Below are positions 59,576-64,000 of a stretch of DNA of 64,000 nt, one piece after another. The notes beneath the pieces were generated by a model, which saw only the letters and a list, made by a program, of their open reading frames with translations, searched no databases and had not been told where the DNA came from. Source of the stretch: Mannheimia sp. USDA-ARS-USMARC-1261 (GTDB taxonomy: Bacteria; Pseudomonadota; Gammaproteobacteria; Enterobacterales; Pasteurellaceae); contig NZ_CP006942.1 of assembly GCF_000521605.1 (NCBI RefSeq), positions 186,001-250,000 of the forward strand, given 5' to 3'. Each line of letters opens with the position of its first letter. The stretch's first letter is position 1. A program made the translations under genes and the position numbers.

Positions 59576-60331
59576 ATGAATTTTATTAAAAAATTAGGTC
59601 TTTCAGCTTTTTTAGCCACTGCAATGGTCTCTTGTGCTACAACGGAAAGTATTAACCAAGAGGCGGCTCACAGTTATGCTCAAGTAAAATCACAAGCTCA
59701 TCAGCAAAATGCGATTGATACTACATCTCCTACCGCAAAACGTGTGCACGCGGTATTTCATAAGATGAAGCCTTACGCAGAAAAGTCAAATGCAACAGGT
59801 ACGCCTTTCCATTGGGAAATCACGGTTTTAAAATCGGATGAACTCAATGCGTGGGCAATGCCGGGCGGTAAAATGGCATTCTATACCGGTTTAGTGGAAA
59901 GACTTGATTTATCTAATGATGAAATTGCGGTAGTGATGGGACACGAGATGGCTCACGCCTTAAAAGAACACGGAAAATCGGATCGTACAGTAACGATGAT
60001 TAGTGGCATTGTAGGCACGATTGCAGATATTGCAGTAACAGCTTCAACAGGTATAAGCACTGAAGGTTTATTAAGTACCGGTGTTGATTTGATTGCTACT
60101 AAGCCATTCTCTCGTAGCCAAGAAAATGAAGCAGATGAAGTTGGTTTAATGTTGATGGCTGAATCAGGTTATAACCCATCAGCAGCACCAAATGTATGGA
60201 TTAAAATGAGCAAAGCAAACGGAGATTCAGGTTTGTCGATTTTTTCAACCCACCCGTCAAATGCGGATCGCCAAGCTAACTTAGCTCGTCTTGTACCGGA
60301 AGCAATGAAAGTTTATAACGCACGTAAATAA
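59576..60331 (+). CDS. M48-family metalloprotease, probable lipoprotein
   Basis: A 251-residue protein. The N-terminus MNFIKKLGLSAFLATAMVSC is a lipoprotein-type signal with the lipidated Cys at 20. The zinc site HEMAH lies near 122 (VVMGHEMAHALKEHG) and the third ligand region is ENEADEVGLMLMAESGYNP near 184. It resembles periplasmic M48 peptidases such as LoiP/YcaL. The ATG at 59576 is chosen because the upstream frame lacks a ribosome site and starts inside the ppa terminator. A terminator follows at 60374. Confidence 0.9.
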   Translation: MNFIKKLGLSAFLATAMVSCATTESINQEAAHSYAQVKSQAHQQNAIDTTSPTAKRVHAVFHKMKPYAEKSNATGTPFHWEITVLKSDELNAWAMPGGKMAFYTGLVERLDLSNDEIAVVMGHEMAHALKEHGKSDRTVTMISGIVGTIADIAVTASTGISTEGLLSTGVDLIATKPFSRSQENEADEVGLMLMAESGYNPSAAPNVWIKMSKANGDSGLSIFSTHPSNADRQANLARLVPEAMKVYNARK

Positions 60332-60373
60332 GATGACGACAAGCGGTTGATTTTTACTAATTTTTTGCAAAAA

Positions 60374-60407
60374 ATGCTCTTGATAATTCAAGAGCATTTT
60401 TGTTTTT
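60374..60407 (+). terminator. Intrinsic terminator of the M48 peptidase gene
   Basis: Stem ATGCTCTTGA / TCAAGAGCAT with loop TAAT, followed by TTTTGTTTTT. An uptake signal lies just upstream at 60343. Confidence 0.92.
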
Positions 60408-60420
60408 GGCTTCTACTCAA

Positions 60421-61452
60421 TTAGTAACGCACAAAGCCGACTAATTCGTAGACCTTATCTAAAGTTGCTTTGGCTCTCGCTCGGGCTTTGTCTGCACCTT
60501 CACGGTAGATTTTTTCAAGCAAGGCTTCGTCTTGGCGGTAGTGGTGGTAGCGTTCTTGTAGGTTAGTTAAAAGTTCAGACACTTTATCTGCCACTTCGGT
60601 TTTGAGGTGTCCGTACATTTTACCTTCAAATTCGGCTTCTAATTCAGCGATAGTTTTGCCGGTAATCGCAGAGAGAATATCCAATAAGTTAGATACGCCC
60701 GCTTTATTTTGCACGTCATAACGTACTACAGGTGGTTCATCGCCGTCGGTCATTGCACGTTTGATTTTTTTTGCTACTGCTTTCGGATCTTCCAACAAGC
60801 CGATAACGTTATTGCGGTTATCGTCTGATTTTGACATCTTTTTAGTCGGCTCAAGGAGCGACATCACTCTCGCTCCTGATTTCGCAATAAAGACTTCCGG
60901 TACGGCAAAAACCGGCTCAATCACATTGCCCTCCGCATCTTTTTTGCCATATAAGGCATTGAAGCGGTTAGCAATATCACGAGTGATTTCTAAGTGCTGT
61001 TTTTGGTCATCGCCCACCGGCACTTGGTTGGCTTGGTAGAGCAAAATATCTGCTGCCATTAGCACTGGGTAAGTAAATAAGCCCACGTTCACATTTTCTT
61101 CATAACGAGCAGATTTATCTTTAAATTGAGTCATTCGGCTCATTTCGCCAAAATAGGTGTAGCAGTTTAAGATCCACGCCAGCTGTGCGTGTTCAGGAAC
61201 GTGAGATTGAATGAAGATCGTGCTTTTGTTCGGATCGATACCGCAAGCCAAATAAAGGGCTAACACGTCAAGGGTGGATTTGCGTAACGCTTCTGGATCT
61301 TGACGCACGGTAATCGCGTGCTGATCGACAATACAATACACACAGTCATAATCATCTTGCATTTTTACCCAGTTGCGTAATGCCCCTAAGTAGTTGCCAA
61401 TCGTCAATTCACCAGAGGGCTGCACGCCACTAAATACAATAGGTTTGGTCAT
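60421..61452 (-). CDS. trpS: Tryptophanyl-tRNA synthetase
   Basis: A 343-residue class Ic synthetase with the HIGH-type motif TIGN at 17-20 ([18 protein letters not shown]) and the KMSKSDDN motif near 205. It charges tRNA-Trp. The ATG at 61452 with GAGAAG upstream matches the family start [14 protein letters not shown]. gph lies upstream on the same strand, as in E. coli, with rpe missing from this neighbourhood. Confidence 0.97.
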   Translation of the reverse strand: MTKPIVFSGVQPSGELTIGNYLGALRNWVKMQDDYDCVYCIVDQHAITVRQDPEALRKSTLDVLALYLACGIDPNKSTIFIQSHVPEHAQLAWILNCYTYFGEMSRMTQFKDKSARYEENVNVGLFTYPVLMAADILLYQANQVPVGDDQKQHLEITRDIANRFNALYGKKDAEGNVIEPVFAVPEVFIAKSGARVMSLLEPTKKMSKSDDNRNNVIGLLEDPKAVAKKIKRAMTDGDEPPVVRYDVQNKAGVSNLLDILSAITGKTIAELEAEFEGKMYGHLKTEVADKVSELLTNLQERYHHYRQDEALLEKIYREGADKARARAKATLDKVYELVGFVRY

Positions 61453-61506
61453 TTTATCTTCTCGTTTTAATTGCAAAAAATTGTGGAAATTATACCGCTT
61501 GTCGCC

Positions 61507-62172
61507 TTATTCGCCTACAATTTTCAACACGTCTTTAAATTCGGATGTTACAAAAGTCGGCTCTGATTGCTCAATGGGAATATTATAGTTATAGCCGTAA
61601 GTCAAACCAATTACATCACAGCCTGCTGCTTTCGCCGCAATGACATCATTTTCAGAGTCGCCAACAAAAAGAAATTCTTGTGGTGTAATGCCAAATTTTT
61701 CGCAAATAAAGAACATTGGGTCTGGATGAGGTTTGATTTTAGGGAGGGATTGCCCGCCTAAGGTTTCATCAAAGAGATGATAGATGCCGAACGCAGACAG
61801 CACCGGCTCAACCAATTTGGTCGGTTTGTTGGTAATGACGACGAGTGGGTAGCCTTTCGCTTTGAGTGCCTCTAAGGTGTCTTTTACATCTGGGAAGAGC
61901 GTACTTTCTTCGCACACATAGGTGGCGTAGTATTTGTCAAAGCTCATTCGCATTTTGACGAGTTCTTCCGCTTGGAAGATTTTACCGGTGTGAGCAATGG
62001 CATTTTGGAAGAACATATCTCCGCCTTTGCCAATCCAGGTTAGTACTTTCTCTTGTGTAACCGTTGGCAGACCAGCTTCTAAAAACATTGCATTTGCGAC
62101 TAGAGTGAGGTCGGGAAGGGTGTTAATTAGCGTTCCGTCTAAGTCGAAACCAATTACTTTGTATTTTTTCAT
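61507..62172 (-). CDS. gph: Phosphoglycolate phosphatase
   Basis: A 221-residue HAD-family phosphatase with the nucleophile motif DLDGTLINT (Asp10, Asp12), the VVITNKPTKLVEPVL motif near 113 and FVGDSENDVIAAKAAGCD near 170. It dephosphorylates 2-phosphoglycolate, a DNA-repair by-product. It precedes trpS on the same strand with a 54-bp gap. Confidence 0.93.
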   Translation of the reverse strand: MKKYKVIGFDLDGTLINTLPDLTLVANAMFLEAGLPTVTQEKVLTWIGKGGDMFFQNAIAHTGKIFQAEELVKMRMSFDKYYATYVCEESTLFPDVKDTLEALKAKGYPLVVITNKPTKLVEPVLSAFGIYHLFDETLGGQSLPKIKPHPDPMFFICEKFGITPQEFLFVGDSENDVIAAKAAGCDVIGLTYGYNYNIPIEQSEPTFVTSEFKDVLKIVGE

Positions 62173-62189
62173 TGTATCTCCTTAAAAAC

Positions 62190-62236
62190 ACAAGCGGTCG
62201 TTTTATGCAAATTTTTTGTAATTTTCGACCGCTTGT
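62190..62236. terminator. Inverted uptake-signal pair between lgt and gph
   Basis: Arms ACAAGCGGTCG and CGACCGCTTGT are perfect complements around an AT-rich loop containing ATGCAAATTTTTT. It lies between the end of lgt and the start of gph. Confidence 0.78.
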
Positions 62237-62238
62237 CA

Positions 62239-63036
62239 TTATTTCACTTTGTTTACTTTATACGCCCACGCCATAATCAAGATTCCGCCGATAATCATCG
62301 GTAAAGAGAGCAATTGCCCACGCGTGATTAAATCAGCAGTAGTATTTACGTTAGGGTCGATTTCTCGGAAGTATTCCACAATAAAGCGGAACGTGCCGTA
62401 GCCAATTAAAAATAAGCCTGCAACAGAGCCTGTCGGACGAGGCTTTTTGATGAACCAGTTGAGGATAAAGAGTAGCACCACACCTTCTAAAAAGGCTTCG
62501 TAGAGCTGTGATGGATGGCGGGGTAGATAGCCACCACTTGGGAATAATACCGCCCAAGGTACATCGGTTACACGTCCCCAAAGTTCATCGTTAATGAAAT
62601 TGCCGATACGCCCCATTCCTAGTCCGAATGGTACGAGCGGTGCGATAAAATCAGCCGTTTGCCAGAAACTGCGTTGTTGGCGGTAAGATACCCAAATCAT
62701 CGCCACAATCACACCAATTAAACCACCGTGGAATGACATTCCACCTTCCCAAATACGGAAAAGGTAGAGTGGATCTTGCAAAAAACGGTCGAAATTGTAG
62801 AAGAACACATCGCCAATACGCCCGCCTAATACTACACCCCAAAAGCCGGTATAGATTAAGCTATCGACTTGTTCGGTTGTCCACACGCCGTTAGAATTTT
62901 TGGCTCTTCTCATTCCTAACCAGTAAGCGAAGGCGAAGCCGGCTAAATACATTAAGCCATACCAACGCAAGGCAATCGGACCAATTTCAAAGACGATCGG
63001 GCTGATTTGTGGGAATTGGATAAATTGTTCGTTCAT
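62239..63036 (-). CDS. lgt: Prolipoprotein diacylglyceryl transferase
   Basis: A 265-residue membrane protein with about seven hydrophobic segments and the Lgt signature [14 protein letters not shown] near 144, with [11 protein letters not shown] near 24, [11 protein letters not shown] near 99 and [12 protein letters not shown]. It attaches diacylglycerol to the lipobox cysteine of prolipoproteins, such as the M48 peptidase in this window. It follows the TSUP gene after 7 nt. Confidence 0.97.
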   Translation of the reverse strand: MNEQFIQFPQISPIVFEIGPIALRWYGLMYLAGFAFAYWLGMRRAKNSNGVWTTEQVDSLIYTGFWGVVLGGRIGDVFFYNFDRFLQDPLYLFRIWEGGMSFHGGLIGVIVAMIWVSYRQQRSFWQTADFIAPLVPFGLGMGRIGNFINDELWGRVTDVPWAVLFPSGGYLPRHPSQLYEAFLEGVVLLFILNWFIKKPRPTGSVAGLFLIGYGTFRFIVEYFREIDPNVNTTADLITRGQLLSLPMIIGGILIMAWAYKVNKVK

Positions 63037-63043
63037 AGTTTCC

Positions 63044-63832
63044 TTATTTTAAAAACATATTAATGGCGATAGCCACAAGCAACATTGCAAAGGCTTTTTT
63101 TAGCATTGGAACCGGTAACGCATTGGCGGCACTTGCTCCCATTTTTGAGGTAAAAAATGAAGTAGAGGTAATGCCGATGAGTGCAGGTAAGTAAACATAA
63201 CCTAAAGAGTAATCAGGCATTCCTTCTAAGCCCCAACCGCTCACAATAAAGCTGATTGTGCCGGATAAACCTAAAAATGCACCACAAAATGAAGATGTGC
63301 CGATAGCCCGTTTAATATCTAAGCCACGATCGCTTAAAAACGGCACAATAAATGCACCGCCTGCGATGCCAGCCATACTGGATAATGCTCCAATCACACT
63401 GCCACCCACAAGTGTAGTTTTTAAGGTAAGAGGTTTATTTTTGGGAACTTTTTTCAAAGTAAAAAGCATTTTTCCGGCAAGATATAACACCATTACAGCG
63501 AAGATTTTAGACATTATTTGCGGATCGAGTCTACTTACTACCAAGCCCGATAAAAATACTGAGATCATTAATGCCGGAATAAAAGATTTGCTGGTTTGTA
63601 CATCAACATTTCCTAACTTATGATGGCGTTGAGCAGACGAAAATGCAGTAATAATAATGGTTGAGAACGACGTGCCTAATGCGGTGGACATTATATATTC
63701 AGGCGGCACGCCTGCCATTGGCAGTAAAAAAACCAAGCTCGGGACGATGATTATACCGCCCCCAATACCGAATAATCCTGCTAAAAAGCCAACAAATACC
63801 CCTAAAAATAGACAGCTTAACAAAATAGTCAT
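63044..63832 (-). CDS. TSUP-family (TauE/SafE) membrane transporter
   Basis: A 262-residue protein with about eight membrane segments. The start [20 protein letters not shown] near 14 and the internal repeat [19 protein letters not shown] are the two TauE/SafE halves. It may export sulfite or another organic anion; the substrate is unknown. In H. influenzae a TSUP gene also lies beside lgt, so the arrangement is conserved. Confidence 0.9.
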   Translation of the reverse strand: MTILLSCLFLGVFVGFLAGLFGIGGGIIIVPSLVFLLPMAGVPPEYIMSTALGTSFSTIIITAFSSAQRHHKLGNVDVQTSKSFIPALMISVFLSGLVVSRLDPQIMSKIFAVMVLYLAGKMLFTLKKVPKNKPLTLKTTLVGGSVIGALSSMAGIAGGAFIVPFLSDRGLDIKRAIGTSSFCGAFLGLSGTISFIVSGWGLEGMPDYSLGYVYLPALIGITSTSFFTSKMGASAANALPVPMLKKAFAMLLVAIAINMFLK

Positions 63833-63834
63833 TA

Positions 63835-64000
63835 TTATTTTCCTTTTTGGTTATGTTGATGCCAACCCCGATACGGCTTGCGATTTTCCTGTTTATAAGG
63901 TTTGGCGGAGTCCTGAAAGGATTTTCTAGTCGCGTGAGAAAATTTTTCATCACGCTCGGTACGAGATTTCTCAAGCGGTCTATCTTCAGCATTTTTTTGC
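63835..64000 (-). CDS. C-terminal tail of an upstream gene, possibly RNA pyrophosphohydrolase
   Basis: Reading the minus strand gives 54 residues and a TAA stop at 63835-63837, 2 bp from the TSUP start codon. The tail is very basic and hydrophilic, ending RKPYRGWHQHNQKGK. No conserved domain is visible. In H. influenzae the gene next to this TSUP-lgt pair is rppH, so rppH is the best guess from synteny, not from sequence. An in-frame uptake-signal remnant is present (DRPLEK). Confidence 0.5.
   Translation of the reverse strand, partial: QKNAEDRPLEKSRTERDEKFSHATRKSFQDSAKPYKQENRKPYRGWHQHNQKGK

Noticed and set aside
63699-63992. A 97-codon minus-strand frame at the right edge
   Set aside because: It overlaps the TSUP start in another frame. 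The frame ending at 63835 gives the compact gene join typical of this operon and is preferred.

Overview
The window is a chromosomal segment of a member of the Pasteurellaceae, most likely Mannheimia or a close relative in the group that uses the Apl-type DNA uptake signal. The evidence is the uptake core ACAAGCGGTC, which recurs throughout the window, often as inverted pairs at gene ends. Every housekeeping protein is most like its Haemophilus/Actinobacillus/E. coli counterpart, and coding DNA is AT-rich. The genus is inferred, not proven.

Layout. (1) 1-6.5 kb holds xylose uptake and control: the start of xylA, divergent xylFGH, an aldo/keto reductase and xylR. (2) 6.6-11.5 kb holds gluconate/idonate catabolism: gntR, a gluconate kinase, idnD, idnO and a GntP-family permease, with two GntR-type operators in the divergent spacer. 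(3) 11.6-14.4 kb holds hldD, def and the competence gene dprA. (4) 14.4-19.0 kb holds a sugar cassette: a two-part transketolase, PTS EIIC and EIIB of the ascorbate class, and a divergent LacI-family regulator, with paired operators and no EIIA. (5) 19.1-34.1 kb is the transcription/translation block secE-nusG-rplKA-rplJL-rpoBC. It is broken between rplL and rpoB by a 2.7-kb accessory stretch: vapBC, an XRE regulator, a secreted Sel1-like protein and a small membrane protein. Another accessory stretch follows rpoC: an XRE/ImmA-type peptidase pair and a 45-aa protein. (6) 35.6-46.7 kb holds hemL and the enterobacterial common antigen (ECA)-type genes wecA-wzzE-wecC-wecD-wecE and wecF-wzyE-wecG. 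They are split by an inverted glnA, and wecB, rffG/rffH and wzxE are absent. (7) 46.8-52.8 kb holds tRNA-Arg, -His and -Pro running directly into an rRNA operon (16S, tRNA-Ile, tRNA-Ala, 23S, 5S). (8) 52.8-58.4 kb holds a minus-strand run: mltG, tmk, holB, tatD-type ycfH, a DUF1523-like gene, lpxH and a glycosyltransferase. (9) 58.5-64 kb holds three tandem identical tRNA-Lys genes, ppa, an M48 lipoprotein peptidase, trpS, gph, lgt, a TSUP transporter and the tail of a gene that may be rppH.

Most of the window is conserved core genome. The novelty candidates are the two accessory stretches flanking rpoBC, two overlooked very small ORFs (37 and 45 aa), the fusion of a tRNA cluster to an rRNA operon, the EIIA-less PTS/transketolase cassette, and the way uptake signals have become terminators, promoter parts and in-frame codons. 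No CRISPR array, insertion sequence or prophage was seen.
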